From NCBI GenBank assembly GCA_031288435.1, contig JAITRK010000051.1, forward strand, positions 1 through 5,493: a stretch of 5,493 bases of DNA, written 5' to 3'. Numbering within the stretch: position 1 is the first letter of the stretch; every line of letters begins with the position of its first letter. Under the pieces are notes generated by a model that saw only the letters and a list, made by a program, of their open reading frames with translations, was not told the DNA's origin and made no database searches. Below are positions 1 through 5,493 of this stretch, piece by piece. Position numbers and translations under genes: made by a program. Origin of the DNA: Holosporaceae bacterium (lineage in GTDB: Bacteria > Pseudomonadota > Alphaproteobacteria > UBA3830).

Positions 1-14
1 CTGTATAAAGACGG

Positions 15-653
15 TTATTGATTCAGTAGCCAGGCGGCGCATTCCAAAGCTCCTTTGGCGAATACGCTGCGATTAAACACTGTGTGGGATAGCTTGAACA
101 TTTCGTCATTGCCACAAAAATCACAGGAATGAATTCCGCAAATATTTCCGGACCTGATCGAGGAGATTTGCGCCTCTCGCCCCGCCTGTTCCTGCAGAAA
201 CAACGCCGTTCCAGATGGAGCGTCAAGTTTCCCACGATGATGAATATCCACTATGCTAAAATCAAATTCTGCAAGAATTTTTGAGCACTGCGATAGCAAT
301 ATTCCCATCAACGACGTTACGAAACTAAAATTTGAAGAACGCATGATTGGCACACATTCGGCACGGAGTTTAATTTTTTCCAGATCTTTATCGGAAAGGC
401 CGGTGGTACCGATAACGATGGGCATTCTGCCATTTGCTGCAATTTCTACTGCCTTTATTGTTGCAGCAGGTCGTGAAAAATCCACCAAAATATCACTGTT
501 GCGCGCGACGTTTTCCCAATCGGCCTGCGAGCTTGAACTATGCACGCCGACGCCAAGGCTGAAAAGCTCAGATTCTTCCAGCAGCTTTGTCAACAGGGAA
601 CCCATGCGGCCGCTAACGCCTATTATTCCAACTCGTTTTTTTACATAGTGCAA
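15..653 (-). CDS. dapB: 4-hydroxy-tetrahydrodipicolinate reductase, compact form
   Basis: DapB reduces 4-hydroxy-tetrahydrodipicolinate to tetrahydrodipicolinate with NAD(P)H in the cytoplasm, on the route to meso-diaminopimelate (peptidoglycan) and lysine. The sequence shows an N-terminal Rossmann fold with GVSGRMG (residues 12-18), the IGTTG strand-turn (81-85), an SNFS segment (108-111 region) and the signature HHRGKLDAPSGTA (138-150), which carries the catalytic histidine pair and lysine 142. The C-terminal KLSH...FAKGAL...AAWLL block closes the nucleotide fold. At 212 residues it is about 60 shorter than the E. coli enzyme (273). The loops between motifs and the usual C-terminal tail are missing, yet every main motif is present and in order, so I read it as compact rather than broken. 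The start is TTG: GGAG lies 7 nt upstream, an in-frame stop lies a few codons further up, and the nearby ATG is out of frame. It follows rnhA by 35 nt and is probably co-transcribed with it. Confidence 0.93.
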   Translation of the reverse strand: MHYVKKRVGIIGVSGRMGSLLTKLLEESELFSLGVGVHSSSSQADWENVARNSDILVDFSRPAATIKAVEIAANGRMPIVIGTTGLSDKDLEKIKLRAECVPIMRSSNFSFVTSLMGILLSQCSKILAEFDFSIVDIHHRGKLDAPSGTALFLQEQAGREAQISSIRSGNICGIHSCDFCGNDEMFKLSHTVFNRSVFAKGALECAAWLLNQ

Positions 654-660
654 TTTCGTT

Positions 661-664
661 CTCC
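661..664 (-). promoter_or_regulatory. Ribosome binding site fixing the TTG start of dapB
   Basis: GGAG on the minus strand lies 7 nt before the TTG codon at 653-651. The only nearby ATG (647-645) is in another frame and is followed at once by TAA, so this site decides in favour of the TTG. Confidence 0.7.
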
Positions 665-688
665 AAATTTAAAAAACAATATAAATCT

Positions 689-1135
689 TCAGCTTCTTAT
701 AATTGATTTCTTGGCCAGCGAGTCGACGCGACAATTGAGCGCGTTTCCGGAATGTCCCTTTACCCAATGCCAGCATATGCGGTGAGGTGCAGAAGCTGCC
801 AAGAGACGAAGCCAAAGATCCTTATTTTTTACTGGTTGCTTTTGGGAATTCTTCCAGTCGTTTTTCTGCCAGCCAAAAATCCAGGTGGAAATTCCTTCCT
901 TCAAGTATGTGCTGTCTGTGTATAAATCAACAACGCTCGGTGTTTCGAGAAACTCAAGCGCGCGGATAGCCGCCATCATTTCCATACGATTGTTCGTTGT
1001 GTTATCTTCGGATCCGCAGAGTTCGTCTTCATTCTCTCCACGTAGAATAAGCGCAGCCCATCCTCCTGGACCAGGATTACTGCTGCAGGCTCCGTCTGTA
1101 TAAATAGACGCGGACTCTAATATTTCAGAAGTCAC
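689..1135 (-). CDS. rnhA: Ribonuclease HI
   Basis: RNase HI cuts the RNA strand of RNA:DNA hybrids and removes R-loops and primer remnants; it is a cytoplasmic, Mg-dependent enzyme. The 148-residue product covers the whole family domain (E. coli 155). The metal ligands are all visible: D14 in IYTDGACSSNPGPGGW, E52 in TNNRMEMMAAI, D74 in LYTDSTYL and D138 near the end, with the catalytic-loop histidine H128 in WVKGHSGN. The basic handle region WKNSQKQPVKNKDLW (94-108) seen in E. coli-type enzymes is also present. The common NERAD around the last aspartate reads NCRVD here, a mild deviation. The start is GTG: GGAG lies 10 nt upstream and an in-frame TGA lies just beyond, so no other start is plausible. 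It sits between tadC and dapB, 93 nt after the former and 35 nt before the latter. Confidence 0.96.
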   Translation of the reverse strand: MTSEILESASIYTDGACSSNPGPGGWAALILRGENEDELCGSEDNTTNNRMEMMAAIRALEFLETPSVVDLYTDSTYLKEGISTWIFGWQKNDWKNSQKQPVKNKDLWLRLLAASAPHRICWHWVKGHSGNALNCRVDSLAKKSIIRS

Positions 1136-1145
1136 AACTACGTTG

Positions 1146-1149
1146 CTCC
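1146..1149 (-). promoter_or_regulatory. Ribosome binding site for the GTG start of rnhA
   Basis: GGAG on the minus strand lies 10 nt before the GTG at 1135-1133. An ATG overlapping this site (1151-1149) is out of frame with rnhA and reaches a stop after eight codons. Confidence 0.55.
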
Positions 1150-1163
1150 ATCAACACTATGAC

Positions 1164-1192
1164 ACTGTAACAGAAAGCTCTACGTAAGTAAA
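1164..1192 (-). promoter_or_regulatory. Possible sigma70-type promoter for rnhA-dapB
   Basis: On the minus strand, TTTACT (1192-1187) and TACAGT (1169-1164) are separated by exactly 17 nt. Each matches 4 of 6 positions of the TTGACA/TATAAT consensus. It would start transcription near 1157, just before the rnhA ribosome binding site. Such weak matches also occur by chance in AT-rich DNA, so the support is mainly position and spacing. Confidence 0.25.
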
Positions 1193-1196
1193 ACCG

Positions 1197-1236
1197 CTCC
1201 GTCGATGCATGAATCTGCATCAGCATTCTCACGGAG
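1197..1236 (-). terminator. Possible weak, bulged hairpin at the end of the tad genes
   Basis: On the transcribed strand an outer stem CTCCGT (1236-1231) pairs with ACGGAG (1202-1197). It encloses an inner stem GATGCA (1221-1216) with TGCATC (1209-1204) around a 6-nt loop. The outer arm overlaps the last tadC codons and stop. The sequence runs on as CGGTTTTACTT, so there is only a short T-run. The asymmetric bulge (9 nt against 1 nt) and weak T-tract make it a poor intrinsic terminator. It may attenuate, protect the mRNA 3' end, or mean nothing. Confidence 0.3.
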
Positions 1237-2194
1237 TATCTGAAAATTGCTCAATCATATCTACTATGACAGGACCTAACATAACAATGAACAGGCACGG
1301 AAGAGTGAAAAACATCATAGGTAATGTTAAAAGTGCTGGAGCCTGAGCAGCTTTTGCTTCTGCATCCAGCATCCTTTTTTGACGAGACTCGACGGCGAGA
1401 TCTCTTAGAGTAACGGTCAATGAAGCGCCGTACTCGATGGATTGACTAAGGGTTTTTGCCAGTGTTTTTATTTGAGTACTATCAGTCCTGTTACCCAAAT
1501 TTTGAAAAACTACCTTTTGATCCGGGATCATTTCCAACTCAATTGAAGTTAAACTGAGTTCGTCTGCCAGAATGAAGTTTGAAGTTCGCATTTCTCTCGC
1601 AATACGACGAACCGACCTATTCAAATCTAACCCTGATTCAGTACAAATAACCAGCAAGTCTATGAGATCTGGCACGCCATTATCTATGGCTTCTTTTCTT
1701 TTATTAGCTTCTGATTCTAGACCTATGTCTGTCAATTTATGACCACATAAAACGCCAATAACAAAAGAACCCAACACATTTACCAAAATAGGTATCGATG
1801 GGTCGTAGACTATAAGAAGGATAAGTATTATGACCATACAAATCAGAGAAGCGGCAACTTTCTGCCGCATAAGCATTTCCAGAGCGTCGTCCTGCCTCAT
1901 TCCGGCCTTCTGTAACAGTTCGCGCATATCAATAGCCAACCGCCCGTTATTCAGCTGAGCTATGCGATTGAAAAATTTATTGCTGAACATTGGCCCTTTT
2001 TGGCTTAATCCTATACTCTCGTTATCTTCTACTTCACCAAGTTTTCCTTTATTAAAGGAGGCTTTCTTTACATTGGCGGAAACTATGTAATCACTTAGTA
2101 CTCTGAAAAATAATTGTTTTGAATATGGAATAGCTAATAGCAGCACGAAAACAGATACAAAATAACAGATTATGTCTGAGTAGTTTTCGAACAT
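1229..2194 (-). CDS. tadC: Tad pilus assembly platform protein TadC (T2SS F family)
   Basis: TadC (CpaH) is one of two inner-membrane platform proteins of the Tad/Flp pilus. With TadB it is thought to couple the CpaF ATPase to extraction of pilin from the membrane. The 321-residue product has a hydrophobic N-terminal segment (about 9-24), a polar stretch, a conserved-looking helix around 84-110 (RELLQKAGM), two closely spaced membrane segments (about 113-129 and 133-150), a cytoplasmic T2SS-F domain (about 170-285) and a C-terminal membrane segment (about 287-311). Typical family signatures are VPDLIDLLVICTESGLDLNRS (174-194) and SIEYGASLTVTLRDLA (252-267). The start is ATG, 4 nt after the tadB stop, with AAAGG 9 nt upstream inside the last tadB codons, so translation is probably coupled. 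It is separated from tadB by position and by its shorter N-terminal region; swapping the two names is the main possible error. Confidence 0.93.
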   Translation of the reverse strand: MFENYSDIICYFVSVFVLLLAIPYSKQLFFRVLSDYIVSANVKKASFNKGKLGEVEDNESIGLSQKGPMFSNKFFNRIAQLNNGRLAIDMRELLQKAGMRQDDALEMLMRQKVAASLICMVIILILLIVYDPSIPILVNVLGSFVIGVLCGHKLTDIGLESEANKRKEAIDNGVPDLIDLLVICTESGLDLNRSVRRIAREMRTSNFILADELSLTSIELEMIPDQKVVFQNLGNRTDSTQIKTLAKTLSQSIEYGASLTVTLRDLAVESRQKRMLDAEAKAAQAPALLTLPMMFFTLPCLFIVMLGPVIVDMIEQFSDTP

Positions 2195-2198
2195 ATTA

Positions 2199-3191
2199 TC
2201 ATACCTTTATTCTGGTTGCCTTTAGCATTAGAAACGCTCCGGTGAAAAACAAAACTATTCCTATTTTCAACAGCGTCTGCCCATTCCCTGGTTTAAGAAA
2301 CGCTTCCAGGTGGCTTGGATTTGCTACGGCCATAATACCTGCAAATGCAAATGGCAGGGCGCTTATAACTATGGCGGACATCCTAGCTTCTGCGGATAAG
2401 GCTTTCAGCTTTAATCCCAATTCCAACCTTTTTCTCACTAAACCAGATAGGTTATATAAAATTTCCGTTAAAGCGCCGCCATTTTCTATTTGAAGAACCA
2501 ACGCGACTACTAAAAATCTGAATTCTTCCACATTTATTTTATCTGCTGCTTCCACCAATACTTCTTCAGGCTTTATGCCAAGGTCTAATTTTTGGCTGAT
2601 TGTTTGGTATTCGCTAGCTATCGGATCTTTCGCTTCCAAACTGACCAATTTTATGACGCGTGCAATGGTTAAACCAGCCTTTACTCCGCGTATCATCATG
2701 TCGATGGCGTCTGGAAATTGCTGTAAAAATGCCATTTTCTTTTGCGCAGCTTGTAGTGCCAAAAGGCTATATATTAAGTAGGCTCCGATTGGCATACCAA
2801 GAAAAACACCAAGAAAGGGATTAATAAAATCGAAATATATCAACAATGTCGTAAGACCTACTCCACCGCCACTACAAATTATGACAAAAGTGTTCATTGT
2901 TATGCTAGTTATACCAGCTTTTTTCATTATCAGTTTGATGCGGTCGCTTATGTTGTCTGTGCTTAGCTCAGTGGCTCCAAAATCTTCATGTTCTAATTTA
3001 ATAAATGTAGATACTCGCTCCGTTGCAGATTCCAGCAGCATGTCCTGCTGTCTTGAAAGCATATCTATTTTTTTAGTTAGTTTTTGACTGTAACTATCTT
3101 CTTCTTCTGTTCTTTTCATCATTTTAGACAAGATAAAAATACAGGCAAATGCAATCAAAAAAAGGATTGGCATATCAGAAATAATAGTCAT
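2199..3191 (-). CDS. tadB: Tad pilus assembly platform protein TadB (T2SS F family)
   Basis: TadB (CpaG) is the partner platform protein of TadC in the inner membrane and works with the CpaF ATPase to build the Flp pilus. The 330 residues show an N-terminal membrane segment (about 8-24), a charged cytoplasmic region (25-95), membrane segments at about 102-120 and 124-145, a T2SS-F domain (about 155-270) and C-terminal membrane segments at about 272-290 and 307-325. Family signatures include LQQFPDAIDMMIRGVKAGLT (156-175), VEEFRFLVVALVLQIENGG (221-239) and the LRKRLEL-like VRKRLEL (252-258). The ATG start lies within the end of the ATPase gene, a 17-nt overlap, with a strong AGGAGG 5 nt upstream. 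It follows the ATPase gene directly, as in Caulobacter. Confidence 0.94.
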   Translation of the reverse strand: MTIISDMPILFLIAFACIFILSKMMKRTEEEDSYSQKLTKKIDMLSRQQDMLLESATERVSTFIKLEHEDFGATELSTDNISDRIKLIMKKAGITSITMNTFVIICSGGGVGLTTLLIYFDFINPFLGVFLGMPIGAYLIYSLLALQAAQKKMAFLQQFPDAIDMMIRGVKAGLTIARVIKLVSLEAKDPIASEYQTISQKLDLGIKPEEVLVEAADKINVEEFRFLVVALVLQIENGGALTEILYNLSGLVRKRLELGLKLKALSAEARMSAIVISALPFAFAGIMAVANPSHLEAFLKPGNGQTLLKIGIVLFFTGAFLMLKATRIKV

Positions 3192-4530
3192 CGTCTCCTC
3201 CTACAGTAGTACCTTTTGCTTTTTTCATGACCTCAAGTAATTCTTTATCCAGGCCAAAGATTATGGCTTTTTCCAAAAATGCTGGTTTGTCCGTTCCGGC
3301 GTCAAATCTTCCAAAAACCCTGTGTTCGGAATCTTCGCCCAGTGGAACAAATTTAAAAAGGTGATGAAATCCTATTTCTCCTCTCTCAGTTAGTCCTGTG
3401 ACCTCCACTATCTCTGTAATTTTTCTCGATCCGTCGTGCAATCGTTCCGTTTGAACGATCAAATTGACGGCGCCAGCAATCTGAGCTCTCACAATTTCGC
3501 TTGGTAGGTCGAAGCCAGACATGGCCACCATGTTTTCCAAACGAATAAATGCTTCGCGAGCCTTGTTAGCATGGACGGTCGACATGGAACCATCGTGACC
3601 TGTATTCATAGCCTGCAACATATCTATACATTCCACACCGCGCACCTCTCCAATTACTATGCGATCTGGTCTCATACGCAGCGCGTTCTTGACTAAATCT
3701 CGAATCGTTATTTCACCTTTTCCTTCAATGTTTGGCGGTCTGCTTTCCAATCTAACCACATGAGGTTGCTGCAGTTTTAGCTCGGCGGCGTCTTCGCAGG
3801 TTACTATTCTTTCTCGTGGGTCTATAAGCTGAGACAATGCGTTCAGCAATGTCGTTTTTCCTGAGCCTGTGCCTCCTGATACTATAATATTTAGACCGCA
3901 GGTTGAGGCTATCTGCAGGACTCGTACCATTTCCTCGGTTAAACTACCGTTAGCTGCTAATCCATGGAGATTTATTGCTTTTTTGGAAAATTTACGAATG
4001 GAGATGGACACGCCGTCCAGCGCAATTGGCGGTACCACTATATTAACGCGGCTCCCATCCGGTAATCTTGCGTCGCACAGAGGACTAGACGTGTCAACGC
4101 GTCTACCGACTCTGTGAGCAATTCTTTGCGCTATTTGCAAGAGGTGCGAATCGTCTCTGAACCTTGCCGCCGCCAACTGCATTATACCCTTTTTTTCCAT
4201 ATATATTTGGGTTGGTCCGTTCACCACTATATCCGATATGCCATCGTCTTCCAGAAGAGACTCCAGCGGCCCCAGCCCTATCATATCATCCACCAATTCT
4301 CGAGCTATGACGATTTGCTCTCGTTTGGTGATTTGAGATCTTCGCTCCTGTGCAAAGTCAAATACGAAGTTTTCTATTTCAACACGCAGTTCCTGAGGAC
4401 TCAATTTGAATGCAGAAGCCAAGTTAATGCGGTTCAACATAGTTTCATGCGCTTCTTTCCTGAACACCGTCAATAACGGAGATTCTTCAGTGATTTCTTT
4501 TTGTTGTTCAGAATCTGCTGCTGTAACCAT
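3175..4530 (-). CDS. cpaF: Tad pilus secretion ATPase CpaF/TadA
   Basis: CpaF (TadA) is the hexameric cytoplasmic ATPase of the GspE/VirB11 superfamily that powers Tad pilus extension (and, in Caulobacter, retraction). The 451-residue product has an N-terminal helical region (1-85), an N-terminal domain with GLGPLESLL and ISDIVVNGP (85-106), and LPDGSRVN (156-163). The RecA-like core follows: Walker [10 protein letters not shown] (219-227), an aspartate box at EDAAELKL (246-253), Walker B around [12 protein letters not shown] (287-298) and a histidine box [12 protein letters not shown] (311-322). All catalytic motifs are intact. The C-terminal part (about 405-430) resembles the usual CpaF tail, followed by an acidic/aromatic end GGDDDYYF. 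The ATG start is 15 nt after the cpaE stop with only a weak GGTG upstream; an earlier in-frame ATG is closed by TAA. Its last codons overlap tadB. T4SS VirB11 or T2SS GspE are excluded by the neighbours and the RVN/GHDGS motif set. Confidence 0.97.
   Translation of the reverse strand: MVTAADSEQQKEITEESPLLTVFRKEAHETMLNRINLASAFKLSPQELRVEIENFVFDFAQERRSQITKREQIVIARELVDDMIGLGPLESLLEDDGISDIVVNGPTQIYMEKKGIMQLAAARFRDDSHLLQIAQRIAHRVGRRVDTSSPLCDARLPDGSRVNIVVPPIALDGVSISIRKFSKKAINLHGLAANGSLTEEMVRVLQIASTCGLNIIVSGGTGSGKTTLLNALSQLIDPRERIVTCEDAAELKLQQPHVVRLESRPPNIEGKGEITIRDLVKNALRMRPDRIVIGEVRGVECIDMLQAMNTGHDGSMSTVHANKAREAFIRLENMVAMSGFDLPSEIVRAQIAGAVNLIVQTERLHDGSRKITEIVEVTGLTERGEIGFHHLFKFVPLGEDSEHRVFGRFDAGTDKPAFLEKAIIFGLDKELLEVMKKAKGTTVGGDDDYYF
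3197..3202 (-). promoter_or_regulatory. Strong ribosome binding site for tadB inside cpaF
   Basis: AGGAGG on the minus strand lies 5 nt before the tadB ATG and is embedded in the two glycine codons of the CpaF C-terminus. It is the best Shine-Dalgarno match in the window and supports high or coupled tadB translation. Confidence 0.75.
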
Positions 4531-4545
4531 TGTTTACACCATTAT

Positions 4546-5493
4546 TTATCGCTTACTTCTAAATAGATCGAAGATTTTTTCCTTCATTTTTTCAAACAAA
4601 GTCCTTTCTTTCTCCAATATTGCTGCCATTAGAGCAACTGTGTCTTTTTTCCCGATGATATCGTCGGCTATGCTTTCCAATGTTTCTGTTAGCGGGCTAT
4701 CTGAAAGAACCAATGGCTGACCTATGTTCGCTGCCGCAAGCGCTACTCTTTCATCCAGAGGCATCATATAGTCCATTTTCCTGTCTATAACTTTTTCGAA
4801 CGACTCTCTAGCTATGGCTCCGCCGCTGGATAATCCAACTTTGTTAGCCACTATTATGATTCTTTTGCCAGGTTGGTCAGTATTAAAAAATTCCAACAAT
4901 CGAGCGGTGTTTTGCGCGGAAGCTACGCTCATTTCAGCCATTATTACGAAGATATTAGCCTTTTTCATGGCCACGTGAGTGACTCCACCGACGTCCCGTG
5001 GAGAATCGACCATTATATAGTTGAACTGTTTTTTTATAGCGTCGATTAATACGCTAAATGATTCGAGATCTGCCAAAACTCCGCGAACCAAATCGGCTAA
5101 TCCTCCAATGTAATACAATCTCTTGCCGTGTTTTTTTAAAATGGTTTCAACGAAATAATCATCTACTTTTTCCGGTGATTCCAAAGTATCCAGGTAGGAA
5201 TTTTCTGCTTTGATATCCAGCATCAAATTCGCGCAGCCGAACAAAAAATCTAGATCCAGTACGGCAGTACGTTTGAAATGTCTGTTCGCCAATATCCAGG
5301 CAATGTTGGTCGCTGCCGTGGTTGAGCCAGCCCCTCCAACTGAAGCTATAAATTGGATTAGTTTCCCAGTTTTTTCGTATACGCCAGTTTTACGAGGATT
5401 ATTGATTTCCTCTATCGTTTTTTTTAACAAAGCAGAGGTTATGGGCTTCACGAGATAATCTGAGATTCCAATTGTTATAAAATCCCTAAATAG
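4546..5493 (-). CDS. cpaE: Tad pilus localisation ATPase CpaE/TadZ, 5' end outside window
   Basis: CpaE (TadZ) is a MinD/ParA-like protein that places the Tad pilus machine, often at a cell pole. It usually has an N-terminal atypical receiver domain followed by an ATPase domain. The frame has no stop up to the window edge: the 14 codons before the GTG at 5451 read LFRDF...GISDYL and run into VKP, which looks like the last helix, strand and loop of a receiver-like domain. The GTG has no good ribosome binding site, so I treat the gene as partial. Numbering from that GTG, the ATPase domain has a P-loop SVGGAGSTTAATNIAW (37-52), in which serine 43 replaces the usual lysine, the VLDLDFLFG strand (64-72), a Walker B-like YIMVDSP (145-151), and a C-terminal part with PLDERVALAAANIGQPLV typical of CpaE. 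The far C-terminus is basic and helical. It is followed by cpaF after 15 nt. Confidence 0.93.
   Translation of the reverse strand, partial: LFRDFITIGISDYLVKPITSALLKKTIEEINNPRKTGVYEKTGKLIQFIASVGGAGSTTAATNIAWILANRHFKRTAVLDLDFLFGCANLMLDIKAENSYLDTLESPEKVDDYFVETILKKHGKRLYYIGGLADLVRGVLADLESFSVLIDAIKKQFNYIMVDSPRDVGGVTHVAMKKANIFVIMAEMSVASAQNTARLLEFFNTDQPGKRIIIVANKVGLSSGGAIARESFEKVIDRKMDYMMPLDERVALAAANIGQPLVLSDSPLTETLESIADDIIGKKDTVALMAAILEKERTLFEKMKEKIFDLFRSKR

Noticed and set aside
253..648. 131-codon plus-strand open frame opposite dapB
   Set aside because: It lies wholly antisense to a gene with clear family motifs, has no ribosome binding site I can see, and its translation matches no family I recognise.
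15..653. dapB as a pseudogene because of its short length
   Set aside because: NAD(P)-binding, catalytic and C-terminal motifs are all present in order, with a supported start and a normal stop.
540..785. Plus-strand open frame crossing the dapB-rnhA spacer
   Set aside because: It runs antisense through both gene ends and the AT-rich spacer, with no domain-like sequence.
1136..1228. A small RNA, tRNA or attachment site in the tadC-rnhA spacer
   Set aside because: There is no cloverleaf, integrase gene, direct repeat or strong promoter/terminator pair; only the weak hairpin and promoter-like match are visible.
4114..4476. 120-codon plus-strand open frame opposite the N-terminal part of cpaF
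   Set aside because: It is antisense to a well-conserved ATPase domain, and its composition looks like a reverse-strand shadow.
4546..5451. cpaE as a complete 301-residue protein starting at the GTG
   Set aside because: The upstream codons remain open and encode a receiver-type ending, so the GTG is an internal valine codon.
1..5493. CRISPR arrays, insertion sequences, toxin-antitoxin or defence genes
   Set aside because: No regularly spaced repeats, transposase motifs, long inverted repeats or relevant protein families were seen; the window is almost fully filled by the six identified genes.

Overview
The window is a stretch of an alphaproteobacterial-type genome. All six genes I can support lie on the minus strand, so transcription runs from the right edge to the left. 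The lineage call rests on the gene order cpaE-cpaF-tadB-tadC, which matches the Caulobacter/rhizobial Tad (tight adherence, Flp pilus) locus. It also rests on the CpaE type, which has a receiver-like domain fused to a MinD/ParA-like ATPase. The DNA is visibly A+T-leaning for that class, with many A/T homopolymers, AT-rich spacers and TTG/GTG starts. This would fit a low-GC, possibly host-associated alphaproteobacterium (Holosporales- or Rickettsiales-like), but that placement is inference only.

Right part (about 1229-5493): the inner-membrane and cytoplasmic engine of a Tad pilus. In transcription order it is cpaE/tadZ (5' end cut by the window edge), cpaF/tadA (secretion ATPase), tadB/cpaG and tadC/cpaH (two T2SS-F-type membrane platform proteins). 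The spacing is operonic: 15 nt, a 17-nt overlap and 4 nt. CpaE would position the machine, CpaF would power it, and TadB/TadC would form the platform that passes pilin to the fibre. Pilin, prepilin peptidase, secretin and CpaB/CpaD homologues are not in the window; the Caulobacter order predicts at least some of them beyond the right edge.

Left part (15-1135): two housekeeping genes in the same direction. rnhA encodes RNase HI with a GTG start. dapB encodes a notably compact 4-hydroxy-tetrahydrodipicolinate reductase with a TTG start. They are separated from tadC by a 93-nt spacer holding a weak bulged hairpin and a weak promoter-like pair, so they may be a separate unit or partly read through from the tad genes.

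The most useful correction is that the apparent GTG start of cpaE at 5451 is not a real start. The frame is open to the window edge and encodes the end of a receiver-like domain ending in SDYLVKP. I found no evidence for a novel defence, mobile or RNA system here. The remaining interest lies in the reduced DapB, the lysine-less P-loop of CpaE, and the join between the tad module and housekeeping genes.
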